From Hyphomicrobiales bacterium (GTDB lineage: Bacteria; Pseudomonadota; Alphaproteobacteria; Rhizobiales; S144-23), in assembly GCA_015494375.1 (NCBI GenBank), contig WGBL01000180.1:1-13928 (forward strand): 13,928 nucleotides of DNA. The letters are read 5' to 3'. Positions 1 to 6,109 of this stretch are shown here, one piece after another; within the stretch, counting starts at the first letter, position 1; the number at the start of each line of letters is the position of its first letter. A program made the position numbers and the translations under genes. The notes beneath the pieces are model-generated. The model searched no databases. It worked only from the letters and a program-made list of their open reading frames with translations, and was not told where the DNA came from.

Positions 1-23
1 CTCCCAGATAACGGTGCTGACGT

Positions 24-43
24 TCGGGGCTATGGGTCCCCGA
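24..43. terminator. Small hairpin in the leader, possible upstream-gene terminator
   Basis: TCGGGG (24-29) and CCCCGA (38-43) form a perfect 6-bp inverted repeat with an 8-nt loop. There is no T-tract after it. It may be the end of a transcription unit lying before the window, but this is a weak call because the upstream gene is not visible. Confidence 0.2.
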
Positions 44-73
44 CAATCCCGCGGATCAAGGAGCGGTGCAAGA

Positions 74-110
74 TGGCACCCGCTGCGGTGTCAGTGGCAC
101 CCACTGCGGT
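74..110. repeat. Near-perfect 16-bp direct repeat, 21-bp period
   Basis: TGGCACCCGCTGCGGT (74-89) recurs as TGGCACCCACTGCGGT (95-110), 15 of 16 identical, with a 5-nt spacer. It lies in the leader of the J-domain gene, upstream of the chosen start codon. It is one of several short duplications in the gaps of this window. Confidence 0.7.
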
Positions 111-167
111 CGCGGGATTTCGGGGACGACGGCGGTTTGCGCCGCATTCCATGCCATGGGGTTGGTG

Positions 168-173
168 TATAAT
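168..173 (+). promoter_or_regulatory. Consensus -10 box upstream of the J-domain gene
   Basis: TATAAT at 168-173 is a perfect sigma-70 -10 hexamer about 67 nt before the ATG at 240. The expected -35 position (about 145-151) has only a poor match (CATTCC/ATTCCA), so the call rests on the -10 alone. If used, transcription would start near 180, giving a leader of about 60 nt. Confidence 0.35.
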
Positions 174-239
174 GGCGGCCGATGCCACTCAGGCCCTGGG
201 CACGCGCGCTGCCCGGGCGATGCGGAGCGGGAGCGCTCG

Positions 240-959
240 ATGCAGTACTTGGTGCTTGGTTTTGGGGTGCTGGCGCTGCTCTTGCTGCTGGTGCGCTGGT
301 TCGTGCGGGTTCCGGCGGGCCGGTTGGCGCAGCGGATACGGCTCGTCGGCGGTATCGGGGCCCTCATCTTGGCGACGCTGCTTTCGCTCATCGGCTGGTT
401 TGCCATCGCCGCCCCGCTTGCGGGCTTCGGGCTGATGCTGCTCACCCGCCGCGGCCCCTTCGGCGGTGGCAAGCCGAGCGCCGGGCAGACCTCTTCGGTG
501 GAGACGGAATGGCTGGCCATGGAGCTCGACCACGACACGGGCGCCATGCGCGGGCGCGTGCTCAAGGGCCGCTTTGCGGGCCGCGAGCTTGCGGCTCTCG
601 GCCAGGCCGAGCTCATGGCGCTCGCACAGGAGTTGCTCATCGACGACCCGCCCTCGGCGCAACTGCTCGAGGCCTATCTCGATCGGCGGTTTCCCAACTG
701 GCGCGAGGCGGGCGCCGGAGACCACAAGGGCGCGGCCGGCGCCAGTGGCGATGGCGGGGGTGCGGCCGGCCCCGACGGCAGCGCCATGACACGGGAGGAG
801 GCGCTCGCCATCCTCGGCCTCGAGGAGGGCGCAAGCGAGGAGGAAATCCGCAAGGCCCACCGCACGCTCATGAAGCGCCTTCATCCCGACCATGGCGGTT
901 CGACCTATCTCGCCAGCAAGCTCAACGAGGCCAAGGAGCGCCTGCTCGGCTCTGCCTGA
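240..959 (+). CDS. Membrane-anchored J-domain (DnaJ-family) protein, Pam18/Tim14-like
   Basis: This 239-aa protein has a hydrophobic N-terminus with likely membrane segments at about residues 2-22 and 34-68. A conserved cytosolic stretch follows at about 86-155 (it includes LDHDTGAMRGRVLKG and a YLDRRFPNWR end). After a Gly/Ala-rich linker (about 158-181) comes a C-terminal J domain at 182-239 with the HPD triad at 215-217. HPD is the motif by which J proteins stimulate the ATPase of DnaK/Hsp70, so a membrane-tethered DnaK co-chaperone is likely. The HPDHGGSTYLASKLNEAK segment resembles the mitochondrial import J protein Pam18/Tim14. The ATG at 240 was chosen because GGGAG (229-233) sits 6 nt upstream. 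The frame stays open back to a GTG at 66, but that extension is Cys/Gly-rich, has no hydrophobic segment and looks untranslated. The client is unknown and the gene has no operon partner in view. Confidence 0.88.
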   Translation: MQYLVLGFGVLALLLLLVRWFVRVPAGRLAQRIRLVGGIGALILATLLSLIGWFAIAAPLAGFGLMLLTRRGPFGGGKPSAGQTSSVETEWLAMELDHDTGAMRGRVLKGRFAGRELAALGQAELMALAQELLIDDPPSAQLLEAYLDRRFPNWREAGAGDHKGAAGASGDGGGAAGPDGSAMTREEALAILGLEEGASEEEIRKAHRTLMKRLHPDHGGSTYLASKLNEAKERLLGSA

Positions 960-1095
960 GAGCCTAGTCGTATCCTGGTCGTGTCTTGTACCGGCTACCG
1001 GCGAGCGAAAGGATTGGCTTGAGATAGATACGATATTCTGACTTGTCGCTCCATTCCTCACGTCACCGCCGGGCTGTCCAAGCAATCAGTCGAAA

Positions 1096-1132
1096 CAAGA
1101 CACCTTTGCGGGCACGGCACGTATGTGTCTTG
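1096..1132. repeat. Inverted repeat with 8-bp arms
   Basis: CAAGACAC (1096-1103) pairs with GTGTCTTG (1125-1132) across a 21-nt loop. Outside a 2-nt bulge, AAA(C) on the left can pair with GTTT on the right. No T-run follows on either strand. It could be an mRNA 3'-end structure for the J-domain gene or for mucR, but this is unproven. Confidence 0.35.
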
Positions 1133-1209
1133 CGGTTTGCCATCAGTTGGCAGGGCTCGATCGCTTGGCTTGGCGGCATTTGGCGGTATCAGGCCCTGCG
1201 GATGCCGCA

Positions 1210-1237
1210 ACATGTGCCCCAATACATGTGCGCCAAT
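1210..1237. repeat. 14-bp tandem repeat (two copies)
   Basis: ACATGTGCCCCAAT (1210-1223) is followed directly by ACATGTGCGCCAAT (1224-1237), 13 of 14 identical. It lies about 100 bp downstream of the mucR stop, in non-coding DNA. Confidence 0.75.
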
Positions 1238-1339
1238 GTATCCGGATGCGTGCAGACCACATGGGCCGCCCGCAGGCGAGTCGAAATCAAATGGCCCGAC
1301 GCCATGTGCGGGTCGGCTGAACAACCGCCCGCTTTCCGA

Positions 1340-1774
1340 CTACTTGCCGCGGCGTTTGGTGGTGCGCTTGTTTTTGCGACCAAGGCCCATCTGCTTGGCC
1401 AGGCGCGAGCGCGCCTTGGCGTAGTTCGGGGCCACCATGGGGTAGTCGTGGGGCAACCCCCAGCGCTCGCGATACTCCTCGGGCGTCAGATTGTAGTGCG
1501 TCCGCAAGTGGCGCTTGAGCTGCTTGAACTTCTTGCCGTCCTCAAGACAAATGATGTAGTCGGGCGTTACCGACTTCTTGATCGGAACTGCCGGCTTGAG
1601 CTCCTCGCGCGGCGGCTGTGCGCCACGAACGGCCGCCTTGGCAAGGGCCTCGTGCACCTCGCCGATCAGGCCGGGAACGTCTGATGCGACCACGGCATTG
1701 TTGCTGACGAAGGCTGAAACGACCTCCGCCGTGAGCTCAACGAGCTCGTGGTTGTTGTTCTGATTTTCGCCCAT
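1340..1774 (-). CDS. mucR: MucR/Ros-family zinc-finger transcriptional regulator
   Basis: This 144-aa protein has the usual size for MucR/Ros. The variable N-terminal part (about 1-60) corresponds to the oligomerisation region. The DNA-binding domain at about 70-125 includes CLEDGKKFKQLKRHLRTHY followed by NLTPEEYRERWGLP, and the C-terminus is strongly basic. Likely zinc ligands are Cys76, His89 and His93. The fourth position is Asp79, as in many MucR proteins, rather than the second Cys of Ros. Family members are alphaproteobacterial global regulators and H-NS-like silencers that bind AT-rich DNA, often including their own promoter. The ATG is supported by AAGGAG (1782-1787) 7 nt upstream. 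The gene is monocistronic, with the AT-richer 1775-2555 region in front of it, which fits autoregulation. Confidence 0.95.
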   Translation of the reverse strand: MGENQNNNHELVELTAEVVSAFVSNNAVVASDVPGLIGEVHEALAKAAVRGAQPPREELKPAVPIKKSVTPDYIICLEDGKKFKQLKRHLRTHYNLTPEEYRERWGLPHDYPMVAPNYAKARSRLAKQMGLGRKNKRTTKRRGK

Positions 1775-2003
1775 TTCGTCACTCCTTCTCGTATCACAAA
1801 CCTCGTAGCCGCCAAGTGCTTGTCGAGGAACGAGGAAAAACCCGAGAACGGCCGTTGTCTCTGCCCTCTACAACTCCCGCCTCGATGTTTCCCGTTTTTG
1901 GCAATACTTCAGAAACCCTCAATAAACACGTATTTTTGTCTACCTTAGTTAATATTTGGTCGAGTTGTCGCTCCGTGCTACATAAACTAACGACCGCATG
2001 AAA

Positions 2004-2032
2004 AGAAAACGAGATTTTTCCATTGTTGTCAA
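2004..2032 (-). promoter_or_regulatory. Candidate mucR promoter with perfect -35
   Basis: Read on the - strand, TTGACA (2032-2027) is a perfect -35 hexamer. At 17-bp spacing the -10 would be TTTTCT (2009-2004), a poor match. Transcription from here would give mucR a leader of about 220 nt. A perfect inverted repeat (2033-2050) abuts the -35 on its upstream side, which fits an operator. The -10 weakness keeps confidence low. Confidence 0.35.
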
Positions 2033-2050
2033 GATCATTGGGAAATGATC
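2033..2050. promoter_or_regulatory. Perfect 7-bp inverted repeat, possible operator
   Basis: GATCATT (2033-2039) and AATGATC (2044-2050) flank a GGGA centre. The repeat directly adjoins the candidate mucR -35 box, a typical position for a regulator site. The regulator is not known. Confidence 0.45.
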
Positions 2051-2058
2051 ACATGCTT

Positions 2059-2075
2059 GTGTCATGCCATGTCAC
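2059..2075. promoter_or_regulatory. Imperfect inverted repeat, possible second operator
   Basis: GTGTCATG (2059-2066) and CATGTCAC (2068-2075) are symmetric about 2067 with one mismatch (7 of 8 pairs). It lies about 26 bp from the 2033-2050 repeat. Dyad sites spaced by a few helical turns often bind the same face of DNA. Confidence 0.35.
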
Positions 2076-2502
2076 GATAGAACTGAGAGAATTCATGTTT
2101 TCAAAAAACACTATCTGCTAGGAAGGCTGGGTTTGACCATCTCCTACAACGAGAATGTTTCAACACAACATGAGCATGCAATGAGAAAGTTCTCAACTGC
2201 GACTCCGGGGCGGCGGACACTCTTCTTTTCAGCGCATTTGCCTGGATCTGTTGCTTTGGGCCTTTGGCTCGCACAACCACACATCGAGGTGTTTTGCTGT
2301 TCCGCAATCCTGGCGCGCATATGCGGCCGTGACACCTCCAAGACATGCTCTATTTGTGGGGCAATATTTCCGACATCAAGTGCGACAAAACAGGTGCGAC
2401 AAGAGAGAACTCGCCCCTTCGTGGGCCTCGTCGTGAGCGATCAATGGCGGTCATATATTCTCTCCCCTCTTTTTGAGTGGTCATTTCACGTTGGGCGACT
2501 GT

Positions 2503-2530
2503 CATGGAGCAACCAAGGTGCACCTCCATG
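2503..2530. repeat. Inverted repeat beyond the antiporter operon
   Basis: CATGGAG (2503-2509) and CTCCATG (2524-2530) are perfect 7-bp arms around a 14-nt centre that contains the palindrome GGTGCACC (2518-2525). It sits about 25 bp past the last antiporter gene and may help end or protect the long transcript. Confidence 0.4.
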
Positions 2531-2540
2531 GGCCGGTTTC

Positions 2541-2556
2541 ACCCTCAGTGGAGGGT
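2541..2556 (-). terminator. Candidate terminator hairpin at the end of the antiporter operon
   Basis: On the - strand, ACCCTC and GAGGGT (2556-2551 and 2546-2541) form a perfect 6-bp stem with a 4-nt loop. The stem begins inside the TGA of the last gene. There is no U-tract after it, so it is a weak intrinsic terminator at best. Confidence 0.35.
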
Positions 2557-4262
2557 CAAGCGTAATACATCAAGAGACTGAGCCCCAGCATGAGCGTGAT
2601 CCAGAACGCCATGTTGCCCGTCGGCCAGTGGCGACCAAGCACCCCCTCGGGGCCATGGTGGCGATAGAGCTCGGCGAGAAGGCGGTTGCTGTAGCCCTGT
2701 GCGCGATCCGCCAAACGCTGCAAGTGCGGCGTCACGTGAGCGGCAAACCAGGCAACGAGCCATGGCGCGAGGCGGCGATAGAACCAATCCGTATCGAGCG
2801 TGATGGTCTCGGTCCGTTTGAGCCAGCCGAGCATGACGAAAAACGCAAGCCCCGAGAAAAGCAGCAGCTGCAGCTGATAGACCACATGGCTCGGCGTATA
2901 GGGAACATAAGCGACGTCATAAGGCAGGAGGGCATAGAGCCACGCCGGTGCGACGCCAAAAGCAAGTGAGGCGATTGCAAAGAGGACCATGGCCGCGCGC
3001 ATGTTCCATGGCGGTTCATCGGGCCGCAGACCCGAATCCCTTTGAAAGAACACAAACCAGGGAAACTTGATCCCGGCATGGAGAAAAACGCCGGCCGAGG
3101 CCGCAGCGAGCAGAAACCAGACCACAGCCAGTTGCGCATCCGCCGCCCCTTGCGAGATCATGGCCTTGGCTGGAAAACCCGAGGTGAGTGGAAACGACGA
3201 AATCGAAAGCGCCCCTATGATGCCGCAGATAGAGGTGAGCGGCATGGTGCGAAAGAGGCCGCCGAGCTCGGTGCACTTGCGCCGGCCGGTCATAAGCAGC
3301 ACAGAGCCCGCCGACATGAGCAGCAGCGCCTTGTAGATGATGTGCACGAATGCGTGGGCCGCCGCCCCGTTGAGCGCCATCTGACTGCCAATGCCGATGC
3401 CGGCAATCATGAACCCGACCTGATTGACGATGCTGTAGGCCAGGATGCGCCGCATGTCGTTTTCGAGGATCGCATAGATGATACCATAGAACACCATATA
3501 AAGGCCGACATAAATCAAGAGCTCTGTGCCGGGAAAGCCTCGCAGCAGAACATAGACCGCGGTCTTGGTGGTAAACGCCGAGAGAAAGACCGTGCCGCTC
3601 CAGGAAGCTTCGGGATAGGCGTCGGCGAGCCAGGCGGAAAAGGGCGGCGCGCCGGCATTGATGAGAAAGCCTGCGAGAATGAGATAGCGGGGCCAGCTGT
3701 CCGCCGCCATGGCCTTGAACGCGAGATCACCGGTGCTCGCTACCTCACCGGCTATCCCCGCCATCAGCAAGGCGCCCCCCAACAAGTGAATGGCCGCGTA
3801 TCGAAGCCCCGCACCGGCAGCGCCCCGCCCACCGGCCCAAATGACAAGTGTCGAGCCGATGGCCATCAGCTCCCAGAAGACAAAGAGCGTTATGAGGTCG
3901 CCGGCAAACACCGCGCCGATTGCGCTGCCCGCATAAATGAAGGCCGCAGCGAGCTCCAGCGTCCGCCGTTGATTGAGCGCAAAGAGGGCGCCGGCAAACG
4001 CCATCCCTGCAAAGACCGTTGCGAAAAGGCGTGCCAAAGCATCGGCCTTGAGTGGGACGAGGCGATAGCCGAGGTAGTCGAAGGCAATGGCCGCCCCGTC
4101 CGGCACTTGCCACACGAGTGCCAAAGTAACGAGCGGTGCCACAAGCAGCAGCGCCGCGCGCCAGAGCCCAGACCCGGACAGGGCCGGCAACAAGAGCCCC
4201 GCCGCAATGAGCACCAGGCCCGGCGGCACGAGAGAGCCGATTGCCCAAAGATCAGTCGTCAT
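2556..4262 (-). CDS. Third MrpD/NuoL-M-N-type antiporter subunit ("Na+/H+ antiporter subunit D" type)
   Basis: This 568-aa polytopic inner-membrane protein belongs to the proton-conducting transporter family shared by complex I and Mrp antiporters. The conserved TM5 glutamate is at Glu131 (FWELMAIGSTLVIW). The TM8 lysine (Lys233 in FTTKTAVY) and downstream lysines (Lys311, Lys366) are present. The TM7 lysine is replaced: the segment FLINAGAPPFSAWLADAYPE places Asn202 where the first paralog has Lys240 (KLALFPLHAWLP), and Ser209 replaces its His. I recall similar sequences in other alphaproteobacterial subunits of this type, so this may be a subfamily trait. A long C-terminal extension (about 480-568) is mostly amphipathic with one final hydrophobic segment. 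The ATG overlaps the end of the small upstream gene by 11 nt; the ribosome site is weak (GGAAAA region). Last gene of the operon. Confidence 0.9.
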   Translation of the reverse strand: MTTDLWAIGSLVPPGLVLIAAGLLLPALSGSGLWRAALLLVAPLVTLALVWQVPDGAAIAFDYLGYRLVPLKADALARLFATVFAGMAFAGALFALNQRRTLELAAAFIYAGSAIGAVFAGDLITLFVFWELMAIGSTLVIWAGGRGAAGAGLRYAAIHLLGGALLMAGIAGEVASTGDLAFKAMAADSWPRYLILAGFLINAGAPPFSAWLADAYPEASWSGTVFLSAFTTKTAVYVLLRGFPGTELLIYVGLYMVFYGIIYAILENDMRRILAYSIVNQVGFMIAGIGIGSQMALNGAAAHAFVHIIYKALLLMSAGSVLLMTGRRKCTELGGLFRTMPLTSICGIIGALSISSFPLTSGFPAKAMISQGAADAQLAVVWFLLAAASAGVFLHAGIKFPWFVFFQRDSGLRPDEPPWNMRAAMVLFAIASLAFGVAPAWLYALLPYDVAYVPYTPSHVVYQLQLLLFSGLAFFVMLGWLKRTETITLDTDWFYRRLAPWLVAWFAAHVTPHLQRLADRAQGYSNRLLAELYRHHGPEGVLGRHWPTGNMAFWITLMLGLSLLMYYA

Positions 4263-4521
4263 AATAGTTTTCCGGCCTTTTCAAAATCACACCAAGGGCC
4301 TTTGAGAAGACAATGAGTGCCGTACAGCTCACGAACCCGAACCAGGCGCCAAAGCCGAATGTGCCCTCGATGCCGAACTTGGGGTGATGCGTGACAAACA
4401 AATCGGCAATGACCGTGCCGGCAAGCAGTGCCGCAAAGCTCCACCACAACCACCTGATCGTTTGCGGCCGTGCCAGCCAGTGCTCTGTGATCTGAGTGCT
4501 CTCTCTGGGTTGATCGGGCAT
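4252..4521 (-). CDS. Small two-helix membrane protein of the antiporter operon
   Basis: This 89-aa protein has a polar N-terminus and two likely membrane helices (about 23-43 and 57-79). A conserved-looking loop HHPKFGIEGTFGFGAWFGF (45-63) and a charged tail ending KRPENYYDD complete it. I recall small proteins with this HPKFG...FGF and ...DYYDD pattern next to Mrp or complex-I-like clusters, but no function is known to me. Its place between two antiporter subunits suggests an accessory or assembly subunit. The ATG at 4521 has GGGAG 7 nt upstream and lies 25 nt after the preceding stop. A GTG at 4563 would add 14 residues overlapping the upstream gene and is less likely. Confidence 0.8.
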   Translation of the reverse strand: MPDQPRESTQITEHWLARPQTIRWLWWSFAALLAGTVIADLFVTHHPKFGIEGTFGFGAWFGFVSCTALIVFSKALGVILKRPENYYDD

Positions 4522-4546
4522 GGCTCCGCTCCCGTCTTTTGCCTCC

Positions 4547-6109
4547 CTATTCGACCATCGCACGGGCGAGCCTTAGAGCCGGCTCGGGAAAAAGGAAAAG
4601 CGCAATGGTTCCCGCCGCCGTGGCCACCAGGGCCACGACGATGGGCCAGGGCGCTTCGCCATGCCCAAAACCGCCGCCGCCCGAGCTGCCCGCTCTGTCC
4701 GACGGGCCGCAAAAGAAGGCGCGATAGACGATAGGGAGAAAATAGGCTGCGTTGAGCACCGTACTCGCCAGAAGCACGACGACAGCCAGCCATTTTCCGG
4801 CGGTCATTGCGGCACTCAGAATGAACCATTTGCCGAGAAAGCCGGCCGTGGGCGGCAAGCCGATCATGCTGAGCGCGCCCACCACGAATGCGCCCATCGT
4901 CCAGGGCATCCGTCGCCCGATGCCATCGAGCTCGCTCACGTTGGTGTGGTGGGCGGCCGTGTAGATGGCACCTGCGGCGAAAAAAAGCGTGATCTTGGAG
5001 ACCGCATGGGCGGCGATGTGCAAGGCGGCGCCAACGGCCGAGAGGGGCGTGAGGATGGCGGCCGCCAGCACGACATAGGCGAGCTGGCTCACGGTCGAGT
5101 AGGCCAGGCGCCGTTTGAGATTGTCGCTTGCAAGGGCATAGAGCGAAGCGATGATGACCGTTGCGCCGGCAACGGCAAGCAGCCAGTCGCCTTGACCACT
5201 CGTGGCCAGCGTCTCGATGCCGAAGACATAGACAACTACTTTGAGAATGGCGAACACCCCCGCCTTGACGACGGCGACGGCATGAAGGAGAGCGCTCACG
5301 GGTGTGGGCGCCACCATCGCGGCGGGCAACCAGCGATGCAGCGGCATGAGTGCTGCCTTGCCGATGCCGAAGGCATAGAGCGCAAGGAGGATAAGGGTTG
5401 TGGTGCCTTCCGCCTTGCCTTTTAGGATGCCGCCCGGTGTGAAATCGAGCGTGCCGGCAATTGCCGCCGTCGCCACGATCGCCGGCAGAAAGAGGAGCAT
5501 CGAGGTGCCGAGCAGCATGAGCAGATAGGTGCGCCCGCCCGCCTTCGCCTCCGCATCGCGCTTGTGGGTGACGAGCGGGTAGGTCGAGAGCGTAAGCGCC
5601 TCGTAGAACAGAAAGAGCGTGAACAGATTGCCGGCGAGTGCCACCCCCATGGTGCTCGCAATGGCGATGGCGAAATAGACATAGAACGAGGTCTGGCGCG
5701 GCTCATTATTGGCGCGCATGTAGCCGATGGAATAGATGGAGTTGACAATCCAGAGGGCCGAGGCGATGAGGGCGAACAACATGCCCAGCGGCTCGACGGC
5801 CAAGGCTATGTCGAGCCCCGGCGCCACCTCTAGGAGGATGCGCTCGGGCCTCGCGCCTGTGCCCACAAGCGCAGCGATTTGAACGACCAGCGCAAAGAGC
5901 GCCGCCGCGGCCACAAGTGTCACGGCCTCGCGCACATTGGGCCAACGGCCCACAAGCGGGATGAGCACGGCCGCGAGCGCAGGCACGACCACCGCCCACA
6001 CAATGAGGGTGCCCGGCTCCGCCGCCATGAGAGCGCGCGCCCCCGATGCACTGGCCGCCGACATGAGGAGGGCGCTGGGCTCTGACAAAAGGGCTGTGGA
6101 CGGCATCAT
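4547..6109 (-). CDS. Second MrpD/NuoL-M-type antiporter subunit
   Basis: This 520-aa protein has about 14 membrane segments and the full set of channel residues. These are TM5 Glu170 (FYEALTLSTYPLV), TM7 Lys251 (GKAALMPLHRWLP), TM8 Lys282 (VSALLHAVAVVKAGVF), and Lys372 and Lys427 further on. The VSALLHA..VKAGVF stretch resembles NuoL and the N-terminal half of MrpA, so this subunit may stand in for the missing MrpA N-terminus. A glycine-rich loop lies at about 468-488. The frame runs upstream to about 6529, but that part is a shadow of the previous gene. The chosen ATG (6109-6107) forms an ATGA overlap with the stop of the first MrpD gene, as at the other junctions. An ATG codon directly follows, so Met2 is an equal alternative. 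Confidence 0.92.
   Translation of the reverse strand: MMPSTALLSEPSALLMSAASASGARALMAAEPGTLIVWAVVVPALAAVLIPLVGRWPNVREAVTLVAAAALFALVVQIAALVGTGARPERILLEVAPGLDIALAVEPLGMLFALIASALWIVNSIYSIGYMRANNEPRQTSFYVYFAIAIASTMGVALAGNLFTLFLFYEALTLSTYPLVTHKRDAEAKAGGRTYLLMLLGTSMLLFLPAIVATAAIAGTLDFTPGGILKGKAEGTTTLILLALYAFGIGKAALMPLHRWLPAAMVAPTPVSALLHAVAVVKAGVFAILKVVVYVFGIETLATSGQGDWLLAVAGATVIIASLYALASDNLKRRLAYSTVSQLAYVVLAAAILTPLSAVGAALHIAAHAVSKITLFFAAGAIYTAAHHTNVSELDGIGRRMPWTMGAFVVGALSMIGLPPTAGFLGKWFILSAAMTAGKWLAVVVLLASTVLNAAYFLPIVYRAFFCGPSDRAGSSGGGGFGHGEAPWPIVVALVATAAGTIALFLFPEPALRLARAMVE

Larger units (their letters stand above)
960..1339. other. Intergenic region between the J-domain gene and mucR
   Basis: This 380-bp gap between converging genes has no convincing ORF. 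It contains a perfect 7-bp tandem repeat TACCGGC (989-1002). It also has an inverted repeat, CAAGACAC (1096-1103) with GTGTCTTG (1125-1132), and a further GTGTCTTG at 981-988. A second inverted repeat pairs GCAGGGC (1150-1156) with GCCCTGC (1193-1199), and a 14-bp tandem repeat lies at 1210-1237. None has a T-tract, so no classic terminator is called for either gene. A small RNA cannot be excluded. Confidence 0.6.
1775..2555. other. AT-rich gene-free region upstream of mucR
   Basis: This 780-bp region is clearly richer in A/T than the flanking genes, especially 1790-2110 and 2440-2490. All six frames are open only in patches whose translations show no recognisable domain, so I call no gene. 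It holds a candidate mucR promoter (about 2004-2032, - strand) and two inverted repeats (2033-2050, 2059-2075). It also has a direct repeat of GTGCGACAA (2380-2388, 2394-2402) and hairpins at the end of the antiporter operon (2503-2556). It is a plausible target for MucR-type binding. Confidence 0.6.

Noticed and set aside
66..239. N-terminal extension of the J-domain protein from a GTG at 66
   Set aside because: It includes the direct repeats and a consensus -10 box, reads as Cys/Gly-rich low-information sequence, and the ATG at 240 has a better ribosome site.
2331..2369. In-frame DTSKTCSICGAIF reminiscent of the zinc ribbon of IS605-type TnpB proteins
   Set aside because: Only one CxxC pair is present, with no second ribbon half, no catalytic residues and no flanking element ends; most likely chance.
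2064..2969. Long + strand open frame over the mucR upstream region and the end of the antiporter operon
   Set aside because: Its second half is antisense to a well-supported antiporter gene, and its first half shows no recognisable domain.
3042..4316. Long + strand frame opposite the third antiporter subunit
   Set aside because: Highly charged antisense shadow typical of GC-rich membrane protein genes; no family match and no ribosome site.
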